Positions 9,795 through 19,855 of a stretch of 64,000 bases of DNA are shown here, piece by piece. A program made the position numbers and the translations under genes. The notes beneath the pieces are model-generated. The model had not been told where the DNA came from. It did no database searches and saw only the letters and a list, made by a program, of their open reading frames with translations. The number at the start of each line of letters is the position of its first letter. Within the stretch, counting starts at the first letter, position 1. The DNA lies in NCBI GenBank assembly GCA_017165825.1, contig CM029380.1, positions 3,306,243-3,370,242 on the forward strand, in the 5' to 3' direction. This stretch comes from Hepsetus odoe (Eukaryota > Chordata > Actinopteri > Characiformes > Hepsetidae).

Positions 9795-10600
9795 TTTCCC
9801 TCAAAGTTCCAGACTTTCTTGCATTTTAATATCTTGTTGAGGAACAGTTCTCCAGATCTTCCTGAAGGACAGTGTTGTTTGTCTCATTTTCAGTCCAGTC
9901 TCTGTACACAGAGCAGTTCTTAGATCTTCTGAAGGACCCAGTGTTGTTGTCTCTCATTTTCAGTCCAGTCTCTGTACCTGAGCAGTTCTCCAGAATCTTC
10001 TGAGACAGTGTTGTTGTCTCCATTTTCAGTCCAGTCTGTACCTGAGCAGTTCTCCCGAATCCTTCTGAAGGACAGTGTTGTCTCTCATTTTCAGGTCAGT
10101 CTCTCTGTTCTGAAGCGGTTCTCAGATCTTCCTGAAGGACAGTGTTGTTGTCTCTCATTTTCAGTCCAGTCTGTACCTGAGCAGTTCTCCAGATCTTCCT
10201 GAAGGACAGTGTTGTTGTCTCTCATTTTCAGTTCAGTCCAGTCTCTGTTCCTGAGCAGTTCTCCAGATCTTCCTGAAGGACAGTGTTGTTGTCTCTCATT
10301 TTCAGTCCAGTCTCTGTACCTGAGCAGTTCTCCAGATCTTCCTGAAGGACAGTGTTGTTGTCTCTCATTTTCAGTCCAGTCTCTGTACCTGAGCAGTTTG
10401 ATAGTTCTGTGTTGGTTAATCCACACGGTGATCTACGTCTGAACCTTCAAGTAGAACAAAGCATCTAACTTAAGACATGAAGCAGTGAAGAACCAGATGC
10501 AGATGATTCCAGATGATCAGCTGATTCGTTTACTGCTGATGCTGACCGCTGAGTGGTTGGAACACCTTTATCTAGAACCTTGTATCTTTAGACACTTTGA
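9795..10600 (-). mobile_element. E-family element, long-array copy
   Basis: On the minus strand this starts with GCTTCAAAGTGTCTAAAGAT, continues with CCTTTATCTAGAACC-type and CCACACAGAACTAT blocks, then a long 69-bp minisatellite, and ends in the CTTTCTTGCATTTT/GAGAAATGG end region. The same unique flanks occur at 14345-14800 and 21538-21870. The family is therefore an interspersed element containing a minisatellite, not a local array. The transposase or source element is unknown. Confidence 0.75.
9838..10402 (-). repeat. 69-bp minisatellite, about 8 units
   Basis: Units contain CTGAGCAGTTCTCCAGATCT, TTCCTGAAGGACAGTGTTGT and CATTTTCAGTCCAGTCTCTG. The downstream units (10170-10400) are close to identical, while the 9840-10110 units carry small indels. 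Since 69 is divisible by three, a repeating 23-residue frame stays open (RYRDWTENERQQHCPSGRS...). That alone is not evidence of coding. Confidence 0.9.
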
Positions 10601-10924
10601 AGCTTGATGCAGTAAAACAGGCATAAAATAATAAAAGCAATAGTATATTATTTTTGGAGCAAGAATTTGATTCCCTAACAAAATAAAAATAAGTGAGAGG
10701 ATAATTTGAGAGATCTCAAATGACACAAATAACAACAACAACAACAAAAAAAAAAAAACTGATGCAATTTGAAAGCAGAGTATATAAAATATCTGAATAT
10801 CTAAATGGCCCTTAGGGCTTCTGCAGAGCTGGTACTGAGAGAGGAGCCTATTAAAATGCACAAGGCACTGAAGGTGAGAGACCCACAGGTGGGCTATAAC
10901 CCTTGGGGGACTTTGCTGACTGTG

Positions 10925-10957
<33 letters not shown>

Positions 10958-11690
10958 ATGTGTGTAAGATAGACAGCTCATCCGAATTCCAGCGGTGTAT
11001 CAGTTAAGTGGGGACATTGGGGTGGCCAGGACATCTCATTCACCTTTGACCTCTGCCCACCCCGTCCCCTAGCCTCCTGGGGAGAGGCACTTTGAGTGAT
11101 TAGCCCTTGGCCATGCCCATCAGGTTCTGTGCTTTCCCAGCTGCTGTCCAGCAGAGATGCAGACAAGGCGTCAACAGCAGCTGCTAACATTTTCTAACAT
11201 TTAGCAAACGGCATAAAAGGCAAACCGTACAGTCTCCATACGATTGCCTGAGCACCAGCTGTGAAGAAGCGCTTTAGGTTTGCAGACAGAGCACCAAAAG
11301 CTAGCATGCTTAAGAGTATGAGCCCTGCTTTTCGTGCATGTACTATTGCGCAGTGCAGTTTGTCTCTGATAGGCTTGACGATGCAATGATTAGTTGTCAG
11401 GAAGATGCATGGCACCTTTTACAGCTGCATTGTACAAACAACACATCCCGACTAGGGCTCTGTGATCGCTTAATTGGCCTTTTGATCAAAGCGAAGCTTA
11501 ACGTTTATTCTCCATCTGCACACTGTCCACTCCAGCATCAATTAGCCAGTCAGAGTGGATCATTGCTTCATCAGCTGTTTTGTGTCATTATGCATTAAAG
11601 CAATGCATTCATGGATTTTTCGCCCACAGTGGACCAACAGCCAGCAGTCGCACAGTAACAATATTGCTGCTCTCCGAACAAAACCCTGTA
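10601..11690. other. Unassigned sequence with small simple repeats
   Basis: Holds an (AAC)n/poly-A run at 10730-10757 and a GT tract (separate entry). The rest at 10970-11690 is of balanced composition without a recognised repeat. Open frames of up to 86 codons have no motifs. Confidence 0.45.
10921..10966 (+). repeat. (GT)n microsatellite, imperfect
   Basis: GT units interrupted by TT and TA. Confidence 0.9.
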
Positions 11691-11695
11691 TCTCA

Positions 11696-11816
11696 CCTTT
11701 CGATGAACCTGTCATGGGTGTTTTTCTACCTTTCGCCATATGAACGCTGGGCATAGGTTCCAGTGCTCTCAGAACCTTGACGGGAAGCAATTAAGATGAT
11801 GGATGGATGGATGGAG
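11696..11816 (+). mobile_element. B-family SINE 3' fragment, old
   Basis: GATGAACCTGTCATGGGTG, ACCTTTCGCC, GAACGCTGGGCATAGG and a GATGGATGGATGG tail match the 3' half of the B family. A C-family SINE follows at once. Confidence 0.65.
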
Positions 11817-12085
11817 GGACAGTGGTGGTCTAGTGGTTAGGGAGTTGGCCCCGGATCGGAAGATTGTGGGTTCGAACCCCTTACCGGTGGGTTGCCCTGA
11901 GGTACCCTTGAGCAAGGTGCCGTCCCCGTTGATTCACTCCTCCCTGCGATGGGCTGGCGACCTGTCCTGTCCTTTGCCCTGTGTGAGCTGGGATGGACCT
12001 TCACTCCAGTTTTTTCCAGCACCCCCCCGCGACCCTTATTAGGACAATCGGCCAAGAAAATGACTGACTGACTGACTGGGTGGAT
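11817..12085 (+). mobile_element. C-family chimeric SINE (A head, B tail), copy 1
   Basis: The 5' half is A-type: GTGGTGGTCTAGTGGTTAGG, GGGTTCGAACCCC, CCTTGAGCAAGGTGCCGTCC. At CTCCTCCCTGCGATGGGCTG it switches to B-type 3' sequence: GGCGACCTGTCCTGTCC, CCCTGTGTGAGCTGGGATGG, CAGCACCCCC and a GACTGACTGACTG tail. The same junction appears at 12466-12712 and 39767-40010. Confidence 0.8.
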
Positions 12086-12205
12086 GGATGGCCGGACAGA
12101 CGGACGGATGGATGGATCGGTGGATGTATGTATGTATACAAAAGGTTGTATAAACATTAGAACTTTACAAGTTTAGCTTCTGGAGACACCACAGTTCCCA
12201 CAAGT
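12086..12205. repeat. GGATGGATC/TGTATGTA simple sequence
   Basis: Tail-derived tetranucleotide repeats (GATG, GACG, TATG) at about 12080-12135, then a short unassigned spacer. Confidence 0.7.
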
Positions 12206-12432
12206 ACAAGGGAAAGTGAATGTGAAGTGAAAGTGACTACTTGCCATTGTGAAACACAGCACAGCATAGTGAACCACAATAAAATGCATCCTCAGCTTTT
12301 CACCCACACACACCGTGCAGCAAGGGGCAGTGATGGGGACGGTACCTTGCTCATGGGTACCTCAGAGCAAACTATTGGTCCAGCATTCGAACCCACTACC
12401 TTCCAATCCTGGTTCCCAGTCCCTAAATAATA
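12206..12432 (-). mobile_element. A-family SINE
   Basis: The minus-strand tail is CACTTTCACTTCACATTCAC. The centre is GAGCAAGGTACCGTCCCC and the B box GGGTTCGAATGC. It has lost part of the GCGCTTTCAA segment before the central box. Confidence 0.8.
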
Positions 12433-12465
12433 GAAGCACAAAACAGCGGGGCAAAACAAGGTGTA

Positions 12466-12712
12466 AAATCCATCCATTATCTGCCGCTTGTCCCAAACGG
12501 GGTCGCAGGGGGGTGCTGGCGTCCAACCCAGCGCACACAGGGCGAGGACGGGGGACGCACCCTGGACAGGTTGCCAGCCCATCGCAGGGAGGAGCGTGAC
12601 GGGGAAGGCACCTTGCTCAAGGGTACCTCAGGGCAACCCATTGAGAAGGGGTTCGAACCCCCGATCCACCGATCACGTGGCCAACACCCTAACCACTAGG
12701 CCACCGCCGAGG
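12466..12712 (-). mobile_element. C-family chimeric SINE, copy 2
   Basis: On the minus strand: CGGCGGTGGCCTAGTGGTTA head, GGGGTTCGAACCCC, CCTTGAGCAAGGTGCCTTCC, the junction CTCCTCCCTGCGATGGGCTG, then GGACAAGCGGCAGATAATGG with GATGG end. Opposite orientation to copy 1, so it is an independent insertion. Confidence 0.85.
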
Positions 12713-12896
12713 TCTAAAATCATTTAAAAAAATTGCAGAATAGAATAATCAGAACATAATTAATAGATGTTTTATTAAATTAATGATTTTTTTCAGTCTC
12801 CATCCATCCAGATTATCTTTGCTATAGTGCAGAGCCCATCCCAAAACTCTTAGGGTGAAAATAACAACGTTTTCCTAACCATATTCATTTTCATGC
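12713..12896. other. Unassigned spacer
   Basis: AT-rich, nothing recognised. Confidence 0.4.
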
Positions 12897-13415
12897 TTTA
12901 ATTGTTTTTTCCAGTGGAAGCTTCTGCTGAACTTGTTCTGAAGCTCATGTGATCATTGTAGGTGCTTGTGGACATTGTGGTGGACAGGGGTCAGCATGGG
13001 TACTGTGATCTGCTAGGCCAGACTGTCTACACATAGCCAGCGTTCATGTTTTCAGCAGTTTGCCAAAGTGCCTCTTCTCTTGAATCAAATCAGACAGATC
13101 AGCTTTGCTCCCCGTGTGTTTTAACACCCCTGGGGTGCTCCGTTCATCCTTCCTGAGAGCACTTTAGGTAGATACTACCATCTACACACCAGAAAAACTC
13201 TACAAGATCTGCCATATTGGAGCTGCTCTGACCCACTCATCTATTTATCACAATCTGGCCCTTGTTAAAGTGGCCCAGATCCTTACATGCAACCATTTTT
13301 CCGCACTTCCAGCAAATCAATCCAAAGAACTGGCTGTTCACTTGCTGCCTAATACATCCCTCCTTGACAGGTAACATTTACTTTCTGTCACTGGTTGTAA
13401 TGTTGTGGCTTGTAG
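12897..13415 (-). pseudogene. Tc1-like transposase remnant (N-terminal half)
   Basis: Read on the minus strand from about 13290, a broken frame starts GHFNKGQIV-like, followed by blocks typical of one fish Tc1/mariner-like transposase with N-terminal helix-turn-helix DNA-binding domains. An outer word CACTGGTTGTAATGTTGTGG near 13390-13410 fits the family's terminal region. In-frame stops (for example shortly after the GQIV block) and small indels show it is dead. The catalytic DDE part is not seen, so this is a 5' fragment. Family assignment rests on memory of fish repeats. Confidence 0.6.
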
Positions 13416-13990
13416 CAGTCACAGTACCTGATTGAGACGCTGGTAGTCCACATATATTTACTGTCTGCAACACATACATGCAAAACTCATCGTTTGCAAT
13501 CTGATGCTGTTGGTACAGTGTCGGTTCTGGTCTCGAGTGTGACGGTGCAGGTACAGGGAAGACGCAGATACCTGCAGACACTAACAAAGACGCTTAGCGG
13601 GCTGATCAGCGTGCTTGTCACATCTGCAGCCCCTGTGGATCTGTGTTTCCTAATCTAATTAGATGGGCTGCCTTTATGTTCACTGTCAATCACAGGCTTC
13701 TCTGTGAAGGTCAAATCCTCCTTCCGAGCTGCAGGAAACAGCCTGACGAGCATACATACCAACTCAGCTGCCTTTTCTTAACTTATCAAACTCTGTGGAG
13801 CATTTTTCTTATGTACTTAATGTGTTTTGGTGTGATTCATGCAATATTCAGTTCAAAACAGTCAGCGACGAGTTTTAAAGCTGCCAGGAAAACAGTTTTT
13901 TTACTTGAAAATGCATTTTTGGGATATAACATGTATATATTATATATGTACGTGTGTGGGGGTGTGTGTAGTGTGTGTATATGAATCTAC

Positions 13991-14035
<45 letters not shown>

Positions 14036-14344
14036 GATTGATTCACATTCAGATTATATTCATATTCAGCCCACAGCGGTTTAGCCCACCCAATCACACT
14101 GAAAGTGAGAGCAGGGCTTCAGCAGCTATACAGCTCTTTGCCTGAGACATGATGAGGCTCAATCAGAATGGAGATCATTTCTATATGTCAGTTTTAAAGG
14201 TGCAATAAGAAACACCTAATGCAGCCTATTTAATTGAATGAGATTTTAAATAAATAGGGTGTAAGAATGAATTTTGATTGTCAACATAAAAACTGGGATA
14301 TATAAATATATATTACAGAACTGGTGACAAATGTTTAAGTGCTC
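13416..14344. other. Unassigned sequence with simple repeats
   Basis: A 113-codon frame at 13643-13984 ends in a TATA/GTGT-rich tract and has no recognised domain. The (AG)n at 13996-14032 is listed separately. Confidence 0.45.
13996..14032 (+). repeat. (GA)n microsatellite
   Basis: About 18 uninterrupted GA units. Confidence 0.95.
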
Positions 14345-14808
14345 CAGGCTGCAAAGTGTCTAAAGATACAAGGTTCTAGATAAAGGCGTTCAAACCACTC
14401 AGCGTTCAGTATCAGCAATAAACGAATCACCTGATCATCTGGAATCATCTGCACCCGTTTCCTCAATGCTTTATGTCTTAAGTTAGACGCTTTGTTCTGC
14501 TTGAAGGTTCAGATGTAGAACACCGTGTGGATTAACCAACACAGAACTATCAAACTGCTCAGGTACAGAGACTGGACTGAACATGAGAGACAACAACACT
14601 GTCCTTCAGGAAGATCTGGAGAACTGCTCAGGTACAGAGACTGGACTGAACATGAGACACAACAACACTGTCCTTCAGGAAGATCTGGAGAACTGCTCCT
14701 CAGCAACACATTAAAAACAGAAGAAATTCTGACTTTTTGGAAGCAAAATATGAAGAAATGAGGGGTGACCCAATACCTTTTGCACTGGACTGTATATATA
14801 TGGATAAA
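14345..14808 (+). mobile_element. E-family element, two-unit copy
   Basis: Starts CTGCAAAGTGTCTAAAGATA, has the flank blocks TTAAGTTAGACGCTTTGTTC and GTGTGGATTAACCAACACAG, then exactly two 69-bp units (from 14561 and 14630). The other end runs GAGGGGTGACCCAATACC and CTTTTGCACTGGACTGTATA. That last word resembles Tc1-like terminal repeats of fish, so E may be a non-autonomous Tc1-type element (inference). Confidence 0.75.
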
Positions 14809-15842
14809 TGTGGAGGCTGATTTTAAGAGAAAGACAAGAACAGTTCATTAGCCTGTGAGAGCATAGAGAACACGCACCGCTGTGAGAATATTTGCATTAA
14901 TATAAATTAAATCGATGCATCATCCTAAATTGTGCAGGATCCTTCTCATGATATATGAGACTACAGGATTGTGCCAAGTGTGGGAGGATCTAAGTCTTCA
15001 TTAAAGTTCTTCAGTTTGGAATTAGTAGTTAGATGTGAGTCAAACGGGACATTGGATGTCTGGCCTGTATCGGTGAGGTTGGGACGCTCCTTCAGCCTGT
15101 GGCTCAGTTTCATATCAACGTGATTAAACGTTTTGACAGATTGCTTGCCGTGTTTACAGCAGTGAGAGGTTTTTGCCCATGCTTGTCGAGACGAAGGGAA
15201 TTTATGTGCAGGCCCTACGTATAAGATTTGTGGTTGTCAGTCATGGGATGCTTTCAGGACATGGGAAGGTGTGGAAAAATGTCGGGGACAGAATCATTTG
15301 CCCATGAGAGAGCGGGATTTGCGTCCCGTGTCCCCCTACGCCAGCGACGCCCTTGACTGCGCATGAAAGATTGGGAAACGTCTGTAAGGACACCGGCTCA
15401 GTCCTTGGAAATCAAACATAAATGGCACATTTGTTTACTCTGTTTGAAGCCCTGAAGGCCATGAAACCCACTTTTTCCTAACTTGCGGAGAACCGCGAGG
15501 TTTCAGCTCAGTTTTCAGAATTCAAAATAAAAAAGATGTTCGCGGGGTTGCCTTTCGCTGCTCTCAACGCTGCAAATCGCGCCCGACTTGGGCTGCATTT
15601 CTGCCATTTGGAATGTCAGTCGAGGACAAAGATTAATCTGGCGCCGACCAGGTGAGGTCAGTGAAAATGGAGACGGTCCAGGGAGAATCAGTGGAGCTGG
15701 CGAGTGAGGTCAGGAGGTCAGCCGATGAGCTGAGGAAAATGGCGGCCCTCTCCATTCTTTCCTTTATCTCTGCCTCCACTGCCGATTAGCCCTCACTGTG
15801 TGTTCGGCGAAGTCATTTTTCATTATTGGCCTGACGTGCAGA
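14809..15842. other. Repeat-poor stretch
   Basis: No SINE or transposon recognised. The G+C-richer part at 15480-15800 (with ATGGCGGCCCTCTCCATTC near 15742) is distinct from its surroundings but has no supported reading frame. Confidence 0.45.
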
Positions 15843-15867
15843 CGTGTGTGTGAGTGTGTGGGTGTGT

Positions 15868-15934
<67 letters not shown>
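15843..15934 (+). repeat. (TG)n microsatellite, about 92 bp
   Basis: Imperfect first third with GAG interruptions, then pure TG. The THTH reading frame on the minus strand is an artefact of it. Confidence 0.95.
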
Positions 15935-15935
<1 letters not shown>

Positions 15936-16845
15936 CTTCAGCCACTTGAAATCTGGGCTTGCGGCTAAAGCACTTTCCGTGTTCTTCCTCTGACAGAAGC
16001 CTGAATAAATGATACCAGCACAAATTCATTTCTGCTAATAAAATGTTGCATTTCTACCCCCCCACCCCCCCAATCAGACATGAATAGTAATGCAGGCAGC
16101 TGCGATTGCGCCACGACTGACTATGTAGCCTAAGGTAAGTCAAGATACTCTTATTTTCGTGGAATAGCTATGGTGTATATCCATAGAGCATATGAAGTAA
16201 ATAATAATAGGCATGCTTGGCTAGTTTTCCCATTGACCTGCCTGCTCAGTGTCCTCATCTGCACTTTGCTCAGCGAGTGCACTTCGCCAGCGACTTTAAT
16301 GATATGAGGTTCTGACAATGAGGGCACATTGGGCTTCATTGCCATGCAATCAGTATTTAGCACACTACACATGACTGACTTTCTTAATTAGAACTTGAGG
16401 CGAACGTCTAGGTTTGCCCACCTCAAAGAGGAGTATCAGTCATGTGCTCCCACCCAATCGATCACCCCAGCCACCTTATATTGTTACCAAGTGCCGCTAA
16501 TGCATCCCAGGTACCTCACTAATTGACCTGTGGAAGATTTGTAAATGATTACTTTTCCCACTAATTTCACACCAAGATGAGCAGGTGATTAATAAGAGAT
16601 GGATTTTTGTTTCGCACAATTCAATTTACATACACAATGTCTTCCGTTCTCGTGTGTGTATGACTGTAAAAGTATATCGCTTTTTTCTTTCTTTACAGCT
16701 TTTTGTGAGTCCCATACAAGCGATCGGCAGCCCACACTGCAGCTATGTTGGTAAAAGTCACAGGATTAAAGTCGTTGTTTGGCGTTCATGACGACATATT
16801 TGGGAGCTGAAATTGGTTCTATAGTTTTCACTGGAGATGGAAGGA
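15935..16845. other. Unassigned sequence
   Basis: Nothing recognised apart from a short C-rich run at 16058-16071. Repeat-poor. Confidence 0.45.
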
Positions 16846-17015
16846 CTGAAAGTGAAAGTGATTGTTCTCACCATTGTGAAACACTGCACAGCACAGCACA
16901 CAGTGAGCCATTTTAACCAATCAACACAACCTTGCTCAAGGGCACCTCAGGCCAACCTACTGGTAAGGGATTTGAACCCACAATCTTCTGATTTGGGTTG
17001 GACTAGCCCTAGTAT
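16846..17015 (-). mobile_element. A-family SINE, internally deleted
   Basis: On the minus strand: GGGTTCAAATCCC B box, GGTGCCCTTGAGCAAGG, then a jump to the GCTCACTGTGTGCTGTGCTG segment and the CACTTTCACTTTCAG tail. The ACCGTCCCCATCACTG part is missing. Confidence 0.75.
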
Positions 17016-17100
17016 GCCCCACTACTTCCTGTGAGGAAGTGTTGACCACCAAAATCTGTAAGTGAATTTGGTCACATATATATTTAAAAAAAGGAAAATG
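17016..17100. other. Spacer
   Basis: AT-rich, nothing recognised. Confidence 0.4.
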
Positions 17101-17131
<31 letters not shown>

Positions 17132-17139
17132 TTCTTCTT

Positions 17140-17169
<30 letters not shown>
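17101..17169 (+). repeat. (CTT)n microsatellite
   Basis: About 22 CTT units, a polypyrimidine tract that could adopt triplex structures. Confidence 0.95.
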
Positions 17170-17170
<1 letters not shown>

Positions 17171-17536
17171 TCATCAGAATCAATAATTTAATTTACATCA
17201 CTGGAAATTTGTGATTGTAATTTTATTGCTCCATTGTGGCTAAAAAACATGGCAAAATAAATCCAACCAATGACTGATTTCTGGGAAAGGAGTGTTTAAC
17301 GTCATCCTTTGACTTTTCAGTTGTGACTGTATGAAACAAAAACTGATGTCTGCCCAAGGTTTTAGCAGCATCCTATTTTCTGAGATACGGTTGAGAGAGG
17401 GGCAAACACCCACGGAGAGGAGAATGATTGGACATGGGAAATGCTCCAAGGCCATTGGTCTTTTGGGCTGTCAGTCAAGAGCATTGCTTCTGAGAACCGC
17501 TGAGCTTGTCCCTGTCCTCAGTGATGGACTTGCTGA
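17170..17536. other. Unassigned sequence
   Basis: Nothing recognised. A 91-codon frame at 17331-17606 runs into the next SINE. Confidence 0.4.
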
Positions 17537-17757
17537 ATGGAGCTGTTCTGATGTCCAGACGATGAGACGTCATGAGTATGAATCTCAGACCAGTAGGTTA
17601 CCCTGATTTACCCTTGAGCAAGGTACCATCCCCATCACTGCTCCCTGGGTGCTTTAAATGGCTGGCCCCTGTGTGTGTTTTAAAAGCAGAGGATGCATTT
17701 AGTTGTGGTTCACCATGTGCTGCGCTGTGCATTGACAAATAGTCACTTTCACTCCAC
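17537..17757 (+). mobile_element. A-family SINE, diverged head
   Basis: Head weak, then CCAGTAGGTTACCCTGATTT, CCTTGAGCAAGGTACCATCC and GTCACTTTCACTCCACT tail. Confidence 0.75.
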
Positions 17758-18204
17758 TGATTCTCAGTGACTGATGTTTTGTTTTTGTTTTTTGTCCTGT
17801 AACCAAACCGGCATTCACACCATCAAAAAACAATTGTTTGGATTTGCTTCGTTACGTTAAGAGGCTGATTCTGCAGCAGTGAAAGGTAGAAAATGATGGG
17901 CCTCCCACATAACCTGGTGATCGTTAGTACAATCCTCACTGCTGCCGCTGCTGGGAATCCCAAAGAGAGCACAACTGACATTTCTCTCCATCATTCTCAG
18001 CAGGATCCTTCCTTAGAGGGAGTGCATGGTTCCTCTTCTCCTCACAATCTGGTCCTCGAGGTAGTGGGTGGAATTGGAGATGGCAAAAGAGAGCTGAAAA
18101 GTGGGGGAAAAAATGCAAAGTTAAAGTTAAGTAACATCTCCAAATGGCCTGTGTAGAGTTTAATTAGAGATGAAGGAAAGTATTAGAAGGGCCAATTAAC
18201 ATCA
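17758..18204. other. Unassigned sequence
   Basis: Nothing recognised. A short 87-codon frame at 17893-18156 has no motif. Confidence 0.4.
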
Positions 18205-18370
18205 ATATTCATAAACTGGCCAAAAGTATATGACATCCAGTGTTTCACTGCTAACGGGCTGTGCAGTCTTGTGGAAAGCCTTTTTAAAATAGTGAAGGCT
18301 TTCCTAGATATGAGTGGGTGGGGCGGCGCCGTATTAATGTTCATGGTTTAGGATGGATGTCCAGCTGTAA

Positions 18371-18740
18371 CGACTGAGTGGCAGAACGAAGGGGTGAGTA
18401 CAGAATTAAACTAAACTTTATTTAAATCAAACAGAACAGGAACCAAACAAGAAACCAGATTATAAACAAACGTGTAAAGAACTAGGAAATTAGGCCCAAC
18501 AGGCAAGGCAAGCAACACTTAGACACTTAAAGACAAGGGTGCTTACAGATACAGAGAACCAGCCTGAAAACAACAGGGACGAGCAACAGAGAGTGCAACA
18601 AAGAACCAGCAAAACACAACGTGGAACGAGGGTCACCTGACACAAAGAGGAGACATGAATTAGCCACAGGTGAGGTTTAGGACTAATGAGGGACCTAAGC
18701 AAACAAGAGCACAAGGATTAAACAAACACCTGGGTTCCAT
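18371..18740. repeat. A-rich block inside the Tc1-like element, probable dispersed repeat
   Basis: AAACAGAACAGGAACCAAAC and CGAGGGTCACCTGACACAAA are words I associate with ends of dispersed fish elements, yet I cannot assign a class. No coding frame is supported. Confidence 0.4.
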
Positions 18741-18759
18741 TTACAGTGTTCAGGAGATC

Positions 18760-18898
18760 TAGAGCAGCTTCCTCTTCCTAATTATGGGGACAGTCTGCCA
18801 GGAGTAACTAAAGGTCCAGGCCACAATGGTGCTTGAGGTAGGATCTGAACCTATAACTTCTTGGTCCAAGCGTCCAACCACTAGACCACCACTTTTAG
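18760..18898 (-). mobile_element. D-family SINE, tail-less copy nested in Tc1-like element
   Basis: On the minus strand: AAGTGGTGGTCTAGTGGTTG head, then ACCTCAAGCACCATTGTGGC and TTACTCCTGGCAGACTGTCC. The L2-type tail is absent. Confidence 0.65.
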
Positions 18899-19050
18899 GG
18901 CGTTATTGCATTTGGCAGATGCTCTAATCCAGAGCGACTTTAGTTTCCTAGTTGCATGGACAGTCTCTCTGGAGCAACTTGGAGAAAAGGGTTTTGCAAA
19001 GGAACCCAATGGTGGATGTGCTGGAGATAGGATTAGGGGACATGGGAGAA
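18899..19050 (-). mobile_element. D-family SINE 3' part nested in Tc1-like element
   Basis: On the minus strand the sequence runs from CCTAATCCTATCTCCAGCAC through AGTTGCTCCAGAGAGACTGTCC-like sequence to GTCGCTCTGGATTAGAGCAT and CTGCCAAATGCAATAACG. Confidence 0.75.
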
Positions 19051-19113
19051 CCAACAAGCTCATATAGATGAGATGTTCAGATGATCACATACTTCTGGCC
19101 ATATAGTGGATGT

Positions 19114-19549
19114 GTGTATGGTATTCGTTTTTGTCCTATTCTTATGACATTCTGCATTGATCCCTGAATCTGTGCTACAATACTGAAGAAGATTTTTCAG
19201 CTGTGGATGTTCGTCACTATGTCAGAATGAGCTCCTGTGTGTGTGTGTGTGTGGGAGAGAAAGAGAGCATAAAAGTATTCAAAAATAGCCCACGTTGTAA
19301 ACTGTTAATGGTGCCTCAGGTTATGTGTCTTCAATAAGTTATGCCAAAGTGGTTGCGGTGCTGAGAAGACGGAACGTCTTTTTAAACTGGAATTTATAAT
19401 TTACAGCAAGAAGACTCACTTCTGTCCTCACACACTTTGAGAAAAGCTTTTGTCTTCCCAGGTGAACTTTAGCTCAGTTTGGCTGTTCTTTGAAAGGGGG
19501 CACCTCCGTTTCCTTTCAATATGAAGCACCAGTATAAATTTCTTTTTTT
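19114..19549. other. Unassigned sequence
   Basis: A short (GT)n at 19236-19252 and nothing else recognised. Confidence 0.4.
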
Positions 19550-19855
19550 CAAGGCGTTAATTCTGATTAGGGCCACAGGTGGTGCATGGGGTCTGTCCCA
19601 GCTTTCACAGGGCGAAAGACGGGGAAACATCCTAGGCAGGTTGTCAGTCCATCTTAGGGCAGACTCATACTCACACCTAGAGGACAATTTAGCATCTCCA
19701 GTCCACCTGACGTGCAGGTCTTTGGACGGTGGGAGGAAACCGGAGCCATACAGATTCGGGGAGAACATGTCCGCTCCACACAGAAAGGACCCGGACCGTC
19801 CCGCCTGGGAATCGAACCTAAGACCTATGACAGCACTACAGACTGCGAAACAACA
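19550..19855 (-). mobile_element. B-family SINE, near full length
   Basis: On the minus strand: GATTCCCAGGCGGGACGGTC, CGGGTCCTTTCTGTGTGGAG, CGGTTTCCTCCCACCGTCCA, ACCTGCACGTCAGGTGGACT, TGCTAAATTGTCC, then GACTGACAACCTGCCTAGGA and CGCCCTGTGAAAGCTGGGAC. The tRNA head is degraded. Confidence 0.85.

Larger units (their letters stand above)
18212..19113 (+). mobile_element. Non-autonomous Tc1-like element with nested insertions
   Basis: The left end CTGGCCAAAAGTATATGACA (about 18215) and the right end, on the minus strand TATGGCCAGAAGTATGTGAT (about 19086-19105), form imperfect inverted repeats. The part at 18235-18370 (GTGAAGGCTTTCCTAGATAT, GTTTAGGATGGATGTCCA) has the look of a common fish Tc1-like MITE of a few hundred bases. 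Here it is stretched to about 900 bp by an inserted A-rich block at 18371-18740 and two D SINEs. Confidence 0.6.

Noticed and set aside
10091..10426. 111-codon frame with a repeating 23-residue unit
   Set aside because: It comes from the 69-bp minisatellite of the E element, and indels in other units break it.
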